Assembly: GCA_037953745.1 (NCBI GenBank)
Contig: JBAKBP010013060.1
Span: 1-64,000 of the forward strand
Reading direction: 5' to 3'
Source: Lithodes maja
Lineage: Eukaryota > Arthropoda > Malacostraca > Decapoda > Lithodidae
Length of the DNA: 64,000 bases
Shown piece by piece: positions 21,201 through 30,475 of the stretch. Within the stretch, counting starts at the first letter, position 1; every line of letters begins with the position of its first letter. The notes under the pieces are model-generated. The model was not told where the DNA came from and made no database searches. It saw only the letters and a program-made list of their open reading frames with translations. Position numbers and translations under genes: made by a program.

Positions 21201-23457
21201 GGTGCGCATGTACGGTATCGGCGGGGAAGCCTTAGCAATAATGAACTGTGGGAGTGACTGCACGGGTGGTACTGATTGTCCCTCTCATGACCTGGCTGTT
21301 CTAGGGACGAAGGTGGAGAAGGAGGGAGACTACAGGTTAGAAGCTGCGGTCTCGGCTGGGTTGTGGGAGGGCACTAGGCATGTTGTTCGTGGAGACAGTG
21401 CAAGGCAGTTATTTACTAGGCTATGGCAGTACTTTCGCATGTTTGTTGCTTCTCCAGGCCTGATGTACGGGGTAGAATCCGACATGCAGGCTGGAGATAG
21501 TGCAAGGCTCAGTTTAATTCCCTACCGTATAAATCCTGCTCGACAGCCTATGGTGCAAGCAGAGCTGGATTACGTGTGGACGAAGGGTCTGAGGGATAAG
21601 GAATGTCGTGAGTGGTCGTTGCTTGTAACTTTGTCCGAGCGTGCTAAAGAGGTATGTGGTTTTGTTGTGGACGGGAGTACCTACCAGTGCAATGTTATGC
21701 CTGACGGACTTAAGAATGCACTAGCAACGTTTCAGAACCTGATGAATGAAAGTGAAAAGGACGATGATGCGCTGGGGCATTTCGAGGTCTATGTTCCAGC
21801 CTATGGTCCGGTCGTTGTAGTTTACCCAGATCATCACCCTCTCAAGATCTTGGACCAGTTTCACAATCGGAATATGAGGCTGACCAGGTGGTCACTAAGG
21901 TTATTGGTATATAACCTGGACATAGAAGACCTCAGTGATATCCCTACACCATCGCCGATTCAGATTGATAATTCAGATGTTCTAAGCAATATCACCGTTA
22001 CAGAGAGAGAAGTATTGAATTGTTTAGATAAACTCAAAGTAAATAAAACGCCAGGACCTGATACAATCTCGCCTAGAGTTCTAAAGGAAGCTAAGAATGA
22101 GCTCTCCAAACCACTGACATTACTATTCAATAAATCCTTGCAGTCTGGAACTATGCCTGATCAGTGGAAGCTAGCCAACGTAACACCGATATTCAAAAAA
22201 GGCAGCAAATCCCTACCCAGTAACTATCGTCCAATTAGCTTAACCTCAGTTGTATGTAAAATGCTAGAAACGGTCATACGAGACAGACTCGTAAATCACT
22301 TAGAGGAAAATAACATACTTAAAGATACTCAACACGGCTTTCGTAAAAAACGTTCCTGTTTAACAAACCTCTTAGACTTCTTCCATGATATCCTCAACCT
22401 CTACGATGAGAGTAAAGCTGTAGATATTATATACCTTGATTTTCAAAAGGCCTTTGACAAAGTTCCCCACAAACGTTTACTGCTAAAACTAAAAGCGCAT
22501 GGAATACAAGACGGTGTGTTGAAATGGATAGAAAATTGGCTCAACAACAGAAAGCAAAGAGTAGTCATAAACGGTAAGGCATCTAAATGGACCAATGTAA
22601 GTAGCGGGGTACCCCAGGGATCGGTACTAGGACCAATTCTCTTTCTAATTTACATCAACGACATAGATGAGGGTCTCACCTGCACAATCTCAAAATTTGC
22701 TGACGATACAAAAATTGCAAATAGCGTACTCTCAAAAGAACAAGTTGACGATATGCAACACAATCTAGATAAATTGTCATGTTGGGCCCAAATTTGGCAA
22801 ATGAGTTTCAATGCGGATAAATGTAAAGTACTACATGTCGGATACCTAAATGAGAAAGCAAACTATTTGATGAATGGCACTCAGCTTAAGAATGTAAACA
22901 GAGAAACTGATCTGGGAGTAACAATATCGAGTAACCTAAAACCGAGTCAACAATGTTCAGAAGTTGTTAAGAAGGCAAACAAAATAATTGGCTTTATAGG
23001 CAGGTCATTTGAGCATAAATCCAAAGAAGTTATCCTAACCCTTTACAATTCCTTAGTCCGCCCTCTTCTGGAATACTGCGTTCAATCCTGGTGCCCTTAT
23101 TACCAAAAAGATATAAACAAGCTAGAACGAGTTCAACGTAGAGTTACCAAAATGATACCTAGCCTAAAGAACAAACCATACGAAGAGCGTCTTAGAGAAT
23201 TAAATCTATTTCCTTTAACCCAGCGCAGATTAAGAGGCGACTTAATTCAAGTGTTCAAAATCATCAAAGGCATCGACAATATGAACTGTAGTAAGTACTT
23301 CACTATCGACCAATCTAATTACACACGGGGAAACGGTTGCAAAATTATTGGTAAATCTTTTAACTCGCACGAATCTAAGAATTTCTTCTTCAATCGAGTT
23401 GTCAACTTGTGGAATGGGCTTCCCCGAAACGTTATAGACTGCAGCACCGTTGATTAA
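18202..23457 (+). CDS. Gag-protease-pol remnant fused in frame to CR1 LINE reverse transcriptase
   Basis: One frame of about 1,750 codons from ATG 18202. Order: Gag with a charged coiled-coil region (about 18660-18830); CCHC knuckle CYHCHEKGHFARVC (19597-19638); protease DTGAS (19858-19872). Near 20590 the integrase is cut out. A divergent integrase C-terminus follows (FKVGDEALAWLPGQGRP, about 20950), then an RT N-terminal piece, an RT middle piece (MPDGLKNALATFQ) and an RNase H piece (YPDHHPLKILDQFHNR). The gypsy YLDD box is absent. From about 21924 the frame runs without interruption into the CR1 RT, with FADDT at 22696-22710 and GVPQGSVLGP. It ends at a TAA (23455-23457) about 20 codons short of the CR1 stop. 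The only complete RT active site in the protein is the LINE's. Confidence 0.88.
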   Translation: MSCPSIDEEREMPFEEVPLVTSEEDARVFVSKRYHVTEERLTGVNVYGLHLIAKVLGLSNVGGMSKGELISWVLRGRHGVSEERAFGGVPPQIPSHSTPTVPSTQLPEVSTLPQRDENWKIGVPSGGAYGGSPVLAPPPSVVAAPSSCLSPDMIFRLELAKIEAESRRQEIETKKHEIESRRREKEIEAEVRRHEAELRYDSEKYCAQIDLDKTRAESTGTRMGREGQVREQSLSHLVKLVPAFSETEVTEFFNRFEKKCREHNWPEEKWAALVSSRLMGKGLKAYDALPLESCIDYPELKRAVLRAYELQPETYRLKFRGVTKTREATFLEHARDLKDALTNWTRSEKAETAEQLTELFLLEQFYKCTGAEMTLTIKEKNPKTLQEAAEMADLRLSLIRGCGSAQRSEAGNKGRDAPPPRVSNISYANKYKSYDTKTDHKTSTVPFKKGPGPSQYQGKPRGELECYHCHEKGHFARVCPSKPPTAAVSLACNIGVSPKFSEFARGSSSEAEAQPMQKHLGGSNPAQDVFCDHRGRGCVMWAGRKHGVEVLRDTGASQTLMNNLTGYPINAARVVVVQGINATRSYPLVRLELEVDGVTRELDVGIVEKLPVEGVDLLLGNDFAMPASEVLPLVVAERTADVSREEQECVERCQTQPMACVVTRARAAKVSQPSPPSSDQQRNDQQEEAKAGVGFKSFDSAALLGDSVLAPMLESGVAPGPVTAGEEVGPEETPRQQRCTRREKRVAQFDIGGGLGLLRKHLDRLVPSDICKLQLEDPEVQKCGNGAVEIKHEDGEACHVNLLEEFVRQPPEQPTVPALVCRGQGGEGEGGSRAQVEERRDCHVSAEQWAGDTSLVAVEALEHLPEQQCAALQHQLGSYPTGRAEPLSLTTRAVQDVPRAGHVTVERPLASLFRWFKVGDEALAWLPGQGRPMAAKGGGQKEDIEQIGKVGCGIAVPGRRIASQCCSSLMQQPYHRPTVSGHVAESGDAAQADVVTRNAGVRMYGIGGEALAIMNCGSDCTGGTDCPSHDLAVLGTKVEKEGDYRLEAAVSAGLWEGTRHVVRGDSARQLFTRLWQYFRMFVASPGLMYGVESDMQAGDSARLSLIPYRINPARQPMVQAELDYVWTKGLRDKECREWSLLVTLSERAKEVCGFVVDGSTYQCNVMPDGLKNALATFQNLMNESEKDDDALGHFEVYVPAYGPVVVVYPDHHPLKILDQFHNRNMRLTRWSLRLLVYNLDIEDLSDIPTPSPIQIDNSDVLSNITVTEREVLNCLDKLKVNKTPGPDTISPRVLKEAKNELSKPLTLLFNKSLQSGTMPDQWKLANVTPIFKKGSKSLPSNYRPISLTSVVCKMLETVIRDRLVNHLEENNILKDTQHGFRKKRSCLTNLLDFFHDILNLYDESKAVDIIYLDFQKAFDKVPHKRLLLKLKAHGIQDGVLKWIENWLNNRKQRVVINGKASKWTNVSSGVPQGSVLGPILFLIYINDIDEGLTCTISKFADDTKIANSVLSKEQVDDMQHNLDKLSCWAQIWQMSFNADKCKVLHVGYLNEKANYLMNGTQLKNVNRETDLGVTISSNLKPSQQCSEVVKKANKIIGFIGRSFEHKSKEVILTLYNSLVRPLLEYCVQSWCPYYQKDINKLERVQRRVTKMIPSLKNKPYEERLRELNLFPLTQRRLRGDLIQVFKIIKGIDNMNCSKYFTIDQSNYTRGNGCKIIGKSFNSHESKNFFFNRVVNLWNGLPRNVIDCSTVD

Positions 23458-23754
23458 TTTAAATTCCGCCTAGACAAATATCTCGCATCAAACCCGCGAC
23501 TGACTGCGTTTGTAAATGAATAACTTTATCCTCCCCTCAGTTACTAACCCATATGTCCCCTACTAACTTCCTAGTCCTGCCACGTTAGTGGCAGGGCAGT
23601 AGTTCCCTTTCCAATGTTCCCTTACCCACTCTAAACCACTGTTTGGACACTTGATCCTCAGTGTTTTGGAGGACAAGCAGCCTAGAAGGGTCACTAGATC
23701 TGTTGTTGCTTGATTTCCTTTGTACTCCTTTGTACTCCTTTGTACTCCTTTGTA
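21924..23754 (+). mobile_element. 5'-truncated CR1 LINE inside RNase H of element B (copy 2)
   Basis: It is nearly identical to 13465-15290 of copy 1. It begins within the linker before RT (GAAGACCTCAGTGATATCCC) and ends with four TCCTTTGTAC units. Gypsy RNase H homology stops at CTGGACAT (about 21922) and resumes at CGCCATATTG (23755). There is no clear target-site duplication. The shared AGAAGACCTC at the 5' junction may be microhomology. Confidence 0.9.
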
Positions 23755-23820
23755 CGCCATATTGCCGGTTGTGACAACGTGGTTGCAGATGGTCGTTCAA
23801 GGGTATATGATCCTGGGTAG
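23755..23820 (+). pseudogene. RNase H C-terminal remnant of element B
   Basis: CGCCATATTGCCGGTTGTGA and the following bases correspond to the HIAG...NVIADCLSRV tail of A and C. It is cut off from the main frame by the LINE stop and 3' UTR, and ends at TAG 23818-23820. Confidence 0.75.
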
Positions 23821-24303
23821 ATTGACACACGGGTAGCCTTCTGCTTTAGTTTGAATAGTATTTTGCGCTTGGTGCTTGTTGGCTCGCGGTTGTAGCCCAG
23901 CGTATTGGGTCGTAAAGCAGGATTGTTGAGCGTTTGGTATAGAAGAAAATAGGCTGCCCATATAGTGCAGCCGGAAAAAACATATTAAAATATAAAAATC
24001 ATATAAAAACTCTTTCTTTTAATATAGATAATTGTATAAGTTTGTCATAGCCTATAGAGTTTGAGTAGTCCACGAACTATCAAACGGCTGAGCTGCTGTA
24101 AGCTCGCTCTGGGAGCATGATATTATGTCTTTTACTATTGTTGGGAGGAGTTATGAAATGTGAATTTTTTTTTTATAAGATGTGTTTTAGTGATAAACTC
24201 AGCGTTGTTTTAGTGCCATGCGGTCGCTGGGTGTGAGGGGTTTGATGGGGTTCTGTATATCAGATTTTAGCTCAGGGTTGAGCAAGTAAAATCTTGGGGG
24301 AGG

Positions 24304-26140
24304 TGTGACGCATGTCGAGTATGAGCATGCTGTACAGAACGCCCAGTCAGGCCCCACTCTCGCTAGGATCGTCAGGGCAGGAACTTTGGCTGTAGTCTGT
24401 GTAGAGTTTCCTAACTTAGTTTATGTGAGCCGTTGTACTATAAGTATTATAAATATGTATTTTGTTTTCATCTGAGTCAACGAGTTCTATTTTATATCAT
24501 TAGTTATAAGTGTTGTGTGTGGGACTTATTTGTAATGATGAGAGAAGAGAGAGAGTTATGTAACGACGGCCCGGGGAGCGCGCCACGAGGTAGGTAGGCC
24601 TCCCTCCCTCCTCCCTCCTCAAGCGCGTGGGAAATCCTTTGTCGATCCCAGATTGAGAGAGAATATTACGTAATGATTGCCAGTGGGCGGTCCTTAAGTA
24701 GTTTGAGATATGCCGCTAGAGGGCCGAGTATAAAAAGAGAGGTTCTTGCCACCATTCTTCAGAACTCATCAGGCAGAGCGACTTCTCATATCCCTTGCAA
24801 CTATCCATATTCTTCCGACTGATGTGAACTTTCTCTACTCTCTGAACAGCCTATCTTCTTCCCTTCTCGACCCTTTATAACCTCAATGACCCCTTTGGTG
24901 CAGATTTAGTCAGCCAAAGTATTATCGCTTGAGTTCTCACGAGATAAGTGCCTGTTAGATAGCCTATTTTTGGAAGGGTTAACTAGAATAGGATTGATTG
25001 ATGTTTGTTGCACTCGTATATGCATTTCCCTGTGTGCGATTATTCATGTTCCTGTTTTCTGCTGGTTTAGGCAATGCTAGACTGGGATAGGGTTTCTGAG
25101 TTGTGATTTCCTATGAGTACTAGGTTGCGGTTGAACCAGTACAATTGCAACGGAGACGTGGAACGCCTAGGTGGTCTTTCTGACTGTGTACCGTGGGAGT
25201 TTAGCACTGTGTTGCGAGTGAGGGCTTTTGCCTCTGCCACCCAACACTGTGCTATCTCATTTGCTTGACTTTGAGAGGATCGCCAGGAGAGAACCAGATA
25301 CTAGTGATCTGGATCTCTCAAGAGAGCATCCCGTCAATTAACGTAATTTGGCCGCACAGTCTTAAGGACCTCGCTAGGCTACGAGCCGCTTGCTCAGCCA
25401 TTGTCTCTTAACCTTATGTGTCCCAGCTAGACTTTGCTCGATCAGCAGATACAGCATAGTATTGAAGCTTCTCCTTATGTATGTTATTGTTTATGCACTA
25501 TTGATTTCATGTGTGGCACGCTTAGCTACTTTAGAGATTAGTGGCCCACGAGCACAATCCTAGTAGGCTATTGTCAGTGCATTGTCGGAGTACTTCTTCT
25601 TAATGTTTGCCATATCCTATTGCTTATTCTTATAATTCTTCTTATGTCAATTTAAAGCCTTTAATTACCAGTGAGTTATTCATTAAATTGCTGTTCAAAA
25701 TCCGATACTTACTTCTTATGAGTATTCGAGAAGCATCTAACTTATCAGAAGATTCCTTGCTTGATGCTCGAGGACTATTGTTTAACGTAACGTAATAGTG
25801 CCGATCCGAAGTAGAGGGTGGAGGACTTCTTAAGTTCTTAGTCAAGGGTGGATTACTTCGGCTTCGGCCAACACTATTCTTTAGTGTTGTAGTACTTTCT
25901 TCTTTGTTTGATTGTTGACCAGACTAGATAACTCCCGTCTTGTTATTAGTCTGTTGTGTGAAACGCTAGTACCGAGTTCTTGTATACCCCGTTATAGCAG
26001 ATAGAACTCTGGAGGGTAGTGGCGTTTTTTGTTCGGCTGGCAGTACTCTGGGGTTGGGATCGTGTGTTTCCGTTGTGGCAGCGAGCCATACTCGAGTCCT
26101 GTGTAAGAGCCCTAGTGTACCCGAGTGCCCGGTCGTAACA
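24304..26140 (+). repeat. 3' LTR of element B
   Basis: 1,837 bp with the same termini and TATA box as the 5' LTR, followed by the GTAG target duplication. Confidence 0.95.
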
Positions 26141-26149
26141 GTAGAAATA

Positions 26150-26232
26150 TTAGCTCTATTACTGTAGTCCTTTTTGAGTTATGAGAGGTTAGAGGTTATG
26201 ATTTCTGCCCAACCTAGAATGACCGGACTATA
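26150..26232 (-). repeat. Right arm of the fold-back element split by element B
   Basis: Reverse complement of 16020-16088, containing CTCAAAAAGG..., AACCTCTAACCTCT and GCAGAAAT on the minus strand. Bases 26233-26401 after it show nothing I can assign. Confidence 0.8.
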
Positions 26233-26401
26233 GTAGAATGTTCACTTAGTTAATTAAAATCGAGTGTATATTCAGAATACTTTCAGACTTACCCTAACCT
26301 ATCAGACATTCGCTTTGATATTGCAGAGAGAATGAATAACAAAGGAATTGGTCAAGTATCCCATTCTCTTTGGAGGATGGGGAGCAGCGAAGGAAAAACA
26401 A

Positions 26402-26627
26402 ATGTACGCTCGCGCTAATAAGTCATGTTTCGGCTTTCATTACTTTTGGCTTGCTGTGTGATGTATTAATGTCTGTCAGATGTTGAATAGGGCGGGTAAG
26501 TGTAGGAACATGTTTGTATACTATTATTTCACTCGATATGACGAAATGAAACTTAGATATTGCTGATACCAATTATTGATCAAAACAAACTTGGTGTCGA
26601 GATATCACTTATTAGCGCGACTGTACC
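26402..26627. mobile_element. MITE-4 copy
   Basis: Inverted ends: GCTCGCGCTAATAAGTCATG on the left, and a right end whose reverse complement begins GTACAGTCGCGCTAATAAGT. About 225 bp, no ORF. Its right 175 bp recur at 31190-31366. Confidence 0.75.
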
Positions 26628-26628
26628 C

Positions 26629-26721
26629 ATTCTGTACCGGCGACGTCTTATGTATTTTATTATTGCTGTATTTTGACGTGTGTTTGCAGTTTAAAAGGAT
26701 CTGTGGTAGTAAAAAGGGTTA
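26629..26721 (+). mobile_element. MITE-3 half element
   Basis: CATTCTGTACCGGCGACGTC start and AAAAGGATCTGTGG interior, ending at AAAAGGGTTAA. One half of the palindromic MITE-3. Confidence 0.6.
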
Positions 26722-26745
26722 AGTGAGATATTTCGAAGCCTGTTA

Positions 26746-27223
26746 TTAAGGGGGGATGGGCTGGTTTTCTGACACCTTTCTCCCTCGTGTTTAGCTCCAT
26801 GTATTTTTTTCGAATTTAAGATTGTACGCCCCAGTTTTTGGTCAATATTAGGATCTTTCGTGCCAAAGACTAACCACTACCCCCTTAAGACACAAGAGCC
26901 TCACAAAGTAGCTCTGCCTTTAATCCAGTTCACGTTCCTGGAGTTTAGTTGATTTTAAAGCCTTTCGCCCTATTTTTGTTTTGCTATGTTAAGACTTTTC
27001 GTGTCATTTGGGTGTCAATGTTTTCCTGGTGAGCGATAGCGATCTTGTTATTTAAGAGAAACCGGCCTTTAGCCGGGAAATTTTTCTATAGAAAAGTTCA
27101 CAAATTTATCTTGAAGGAGGGTCTTGGGCGGATTTTGTTAAGCTTGGTGGAGGTCTAGCGAGGAAACTAAAAGTTAATTAATATATAAACAAATAGATCC
27201 CCAAAATAACCACTGTCCCTTAA
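26746..27223 (+). mobile_element. MITE-1 copy, rearranged
   Basis: TTAAGGGGGGATGGGC start and TTAA at the far end. It contains GGTGAGCGATAGCGATCTTG and CGAGGAAACTAAA. An extra stretch of about 80 bp near 26880-26960 carries ATCCAGTTCACGTTCCTGGA, a phrase that recurs at 27224 and 27671. Confidence 0.7.
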
Positions 27224-27299
27224 CCCAGTTCCCGTTCCTGAAGGGTTCGTGTTGTGTTGGTAACGGAGATGGTGTTGTTTGTTCATTCTTGGTGCTCCC

Positions 27300-27672
27300 T
27301 CAAGGGGACACTGGTTATATTGGCGGGTCTGTTTATTTATATACGGTATTCATTTATTATTTTATTTTCCTTCCTAGACCTCTATCAAACTTAAAACAAA
27401 CATCCATTAGATCCCCCTTCGAGATAATTTGTACTTTTTCGGTAGAAAAATGTCACAGCCGAAGGCCAGTTCCTCCACACTTACAGGCTCGCTATCGCTC
27501 GCCAGGAAAAAAATCGACATCTAAAGAGCACGAAAGGTCTTAATATTGACAAAGAAATGGGACGAAAGGTGTTAAAATAGTCAAACTAATGGGGCAAACA
27601 TCGTGAAATCTGAAAACTAATGGGGCTAAACATGAGGGAGAAGGAGGCCAGAAAACCGGCCCATATTCCCTT
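27300..27672 (-). mobile_element. MITE-1 copy
   Basis: Inverted orientation: CCTTCCTAGACCTCTATCAA, then CTCGCTATCGCTCGCCAGG, then GGCCAGAAAACCGGCCCATA ending CTTTAA. The left end is degraded. Confidence 0.75.
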
Positions 27673-27829
27673 TAACCCAGTTCACGTTCCTGGAGGGTTG
27701 GTGTTGTGTGGGTAACGGAGGTGTTGTTGTTGTTGTTTGTTCTTGGTGGTCCCGTAAGTCGTAACTCCTTGTACCTCCTCCCCACGTGTCCGACCACCAC
27801 CTCGTACATCCCCAGTTATTGAGATAGAT

Positions 27830-28195
27830 TGGTTCACTTTTTGGTATATATTTTTTTCATTTATTAATTATATATTTGTCTAGTTTCTTCCCGAGACCTC
27901 TATCAAACTTTTAAAACATCCATTATATCCCCCTTTTAGATTAATTTGTACATTTTTCGGTAGAACAATGTCACGGCCGACGGCAAGTTTCTCCACAATT
28001 ACAGGCTCGCTATCGCTCGCCAGGAAAAAATCGAAACCTGCAGGGCATGACAGGTCTTAACATTGACAAAGAAATAGGGTGAACGGTATTAACATCGACA
28101 AACTCATGGGGCAAACATCTTGAAATCTAAAAACTAATTTGGCTAAACATGAGGGAGAAGGGTATCTAGAAAACCGTCCCATCTGCCCTCAAGTC
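27830..28195 (-). mobile_element. MITE-1 copy
   Basis: TTTCTTCCCGAGACCTCTAT to AGAAAACCGTCCCATCTGCC in the same order as the previous copy. The terminal TTAA is mutated at both ends. Confidence 0.7.
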
Positions 28196-28259
28196 GTAAC
28201 TCCTTGTACACCTACCACGTGACCGACCACCGCCTCTTACACCCCAAGTTATTTAGATG

Positions 28260-28505
28260 TATTGAACCTCAGAGCCGCCAAATATGGTGGCACACGAGCG
28301 CTTTTGCCGTCAATTTTCCACGAATAGTTTTTTTTCGTTATATTTCGGGACTTTTGTTGCACTGATATGGGTAACTAGACTGAAGCTAGAGTATGTTAGG
28401 CGGCTGAATTCTGATAAAGTATAATTTTTTAAGCTGCCAGACCATAATTTCCCGTAAAAATTTACGTCAAAATGGCTCGTGTGACTCCGGCTTTAGGTGA
28501 CTGGA
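28260..28505. mobile_element. Possible MITE with imperfect inverted ends
   Basis: GAGCCGCC...GGCACACGAGC near the left and GCTCGTGTGACTCCGGCTTT near the right are imperfectly inverted. No ORF. The end points are uncertain. Confidence 0.4.
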
Positions 28506-28542
28506 GGTGATATGGAGTAAGCAACATGTCTTATAATTTTAA

Positions 28543-28655
28543 CCCCTTCTGTACCGGCGACGTCTTTTTAACTTTGTATGTATGTATGTCTGAAATAAAA
28601 TTGCTTAATAGTAGCCAGAATAATGTTAAAAACACGTTGCCGGTACAGAATGGGG
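28543..28655. mobile_element. MITE-3, short copy
   Basis: After TTAA (28539-28542), CCCCTTCTGTACCGGCGACG and the terminal GCCGGTACAGAATGGGG form clear inverted ends around about 75 bp. Confidence 0.75.
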
Positions 28656-28664
28656 TAAGACGAT

Positions 28665-29067
28665 TTTAAGACGTTTCACCTAATTAGTTTGGCGACTATA
28701 TGGCGTTTGAAGCCGATAAAGTGCCGATTATTCCTGGACAAGCGATAATGAGCCTGCAATTTGGGAGAAACTGGTCTGTAGCCTGGACATTTTTCTACCG
28801 AAAAATGTACATATTTAGCTTGAAGGAGATCTGGGGACATTTCTTTAGTTTGAAGGGGGTCTAGACTGGCGGCCGGGATATTTTTGTTCCGAAAAATTTA
28901 CATATTTAGCTTGAAGGGGATCTGGGGACCTTTCTTTAGTTTGAAGGGGCTCTGGACAGGCGGCCGGGATATTTGTGTACCGAAAAATGTACATATTTAG
29001 CTTGAAGGGGATCTGGGGACCTTCCTTTAGTTTGAAGTGGCTCTGGACAAGCATTTTTCTAAATACA
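28665..29067 (+). mobile_element. MITE-1 fragment with internal tandem triplication
   Basis: The right half of MITE-1 (GACAAGCGATAATGAGCCTG, CATTTTTCTACCGAAAAATG). The segment starting CCGAAAAATGTACATATTTA occurs three times, near 28797, 28888 and 28979, a period of about 91 bp. Confidence 0.75.
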
Positions 29068-29071
29068 TTAA

Positions 29072-29279
29072 CCCCCTTAAGGATCATGACGCGTTTTGAC
29101 CGTTTATTCTGGCTATCCTTAGACGCTTGCATACAGCTTAGGAAGGATCTGTGGGAATTAAAAGGGAGAACACTGCTCAATTAACCCTCTGGCTTCCACA
29201 TACCCTTCCTAATCTGCATAAAGCCGTCTAATAATAGCCAGAAAACAGAACAGAAAAGTGCGATCGGATCTTGAAGGGT
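29072..29279. mobile_element. MITE-3 copy with TTAA duplication
   Basis: TTAA at 29068-29071 and 29280-29283. The ends CCCCTTAAGGATC and GATCTTGAAGGG are inverted, as are TTCTGGCTATCCTTAGACG and the reverse complement of CGTCTAATAATAGCCAGAA. No ORF. Confidence 0.75.
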
Positions 29280-29400
29280 TTAAGTATGGTAGCCCTAGAT
29301 CATACACGATTATTGTTATTTGGTGTGAATGACAATAATCTAATGATAATGTCATCCAGAGAGGTTCCATAATAGTACCAGGACGATTAAAATTGTATCA

Positions 29401-30329
29401 CTTTTTTTTTTTTTTTTTTTTAAGAGACAATGAACGGAGAAAGGAAAAACACAGATAAAACAAAAAGGTCCATGTGCCTAAAGGCATCCTCCATTCATAA
29501 AATGTTTGTAACAACTGGATTTAAACATTTGTAGATTGTAAGTTTGTGGAAAGCAATTCGAGGGAAGTGAATTCCAAAGAGTAGTAGCTCTGGGGATAAA
29601 TTAATTCTGATAAGCAGAAGTTCTGCATTGTGGAGGAGAAAGTGTAAATTCATGGGCGCTCTCAGCTGCCCTAGTTCTACGGGGAAAGATGTGGAGAGGC
29701 GGCACAATTGAAGCAAGTTCCTCGGAACAATTGCTGTGAAAATATCTGTAGAATAATGCAAGGGATGCAACGTTTCTTTGTATGGATAATGTAGGAAGGT
29801 CCTGTGTGATTGCAGGGTTATTGATTAATCTAATAGCTTTATTTTGAATTTTGTCCAACTGCCTCAATGCAACCACTCCACTTCCACCCCACAGAGGTGA
29901 ACAGTAATCCATCTGAGAACGCACATGACTTTTATATATCACGGCCAACTGCTCGTCAGTGAAGAATTCTCGAACTCTGTACAGGAGTCCCAGTTTTTTA
30001 GAGGCATTCTTAGCAATGCTTCTAACATAATGTGTCCAGCTCAAGTTAGTAGTTAATGTTACACCGAGAATGTCAATACTAGGGGAAGTGGGAATATTTA
30101 CATCATTAAAAAATATATGGGAGTCCGTGAGATTCTGTCGGTTAGAAAATTGAATGTATTTGGTTTTCTGTGCATTAAAGGAAACTAGATTCTTTTGTCC
30201 CCATCCATTAATTCTAGAAAGGTTCTGGTCCCTTAGCCGAGTTGGCGGGGGTAGGGGGTGGGGGGGGGTAGAATAGTCATGGTTGAAGCATAAAAGACTC
30301 ACCACGTGTTGGAAGGCATAGTCCTCCAC
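29401..30329 (-). mobile_element. 5'-truncated Jockey-like LINE-3 with poly(A) tail
   Basis: On the minus strand, a 242-codon frame (30329-29601) covers the RT C-terminal half: INGWGQKNLVSFNAQKTKY, DILGVTLTTNLSW, KLGLLYRVREFFT, MDYCSPLWGGSG and LFYRYFHSNCSEEL. The reading continues frameshifted to about 29480. A run of about 20 T on the plus strand (29402-29422) is the poly(A) tail, confirming orientation and 3' end. It is the same clade as the LINE at 52350-63940 but a different family. Confidence 0.85.
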
Positions 30330-30387
30330 GAGATTGTAACCTAGTTTTTCATCTAAGAACTAAGGTTGCTCTCCTTATAAATTATCC

Positions 30388-30475
30388 GCTGATGGCCGAG
30401 TGGTTACGGTGCCCGACTCTCCCAAATATACCTGGAGTGAGTAGGTTTGAATCCCGGTCAAGTTACCTCTCTCCC
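30388..30475 (+). ncRNA. tRNA-like SINE head or tRNA pseudogene
   Basis: A-box TGGCCGAGTGG (30393-30403) and B-box GGTTTGAATCC (30444-30454) match the RNA polymerase III promoter consensus at tRNA spacing. The anticodon arm and the 3' acceptor do not fold as a good tRNA. A Ser/Leu-type tRNA-derived SINE is the best reading. Nothing further is recognised in 30476-30687. Confidence 0.6.

Larger units (their letters stand above)
16145..26140 (+). mobile_element. Element B: chimeric gypsy/LINE retrotransposon, young
   Basis: Two near-identical LTRs are bounded by the 4-bp duplication GTAG (16141-16144 and 26141-26144). The interior holds Gag, CCHC and protease. The integrase core and the RT catalytic part are deleted. 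A CR1 LINE RT replaces part of RNase H, and a last RNase H piece and a polypurine tract (24291-24303) precede the 3' LTR. The element cannot supply its own integrase and must rely on a relative such as C. Confidence 0.92.

Noticed and set aside
21924..23754. Assembly chimera as the explanation for gypsy-LINE fusion
   Set aside because: Gypsy homology resumes precisely after the LINE's natural 3' tandem end, which fits a real LINE insertion. Read-level confirmation is still needed.
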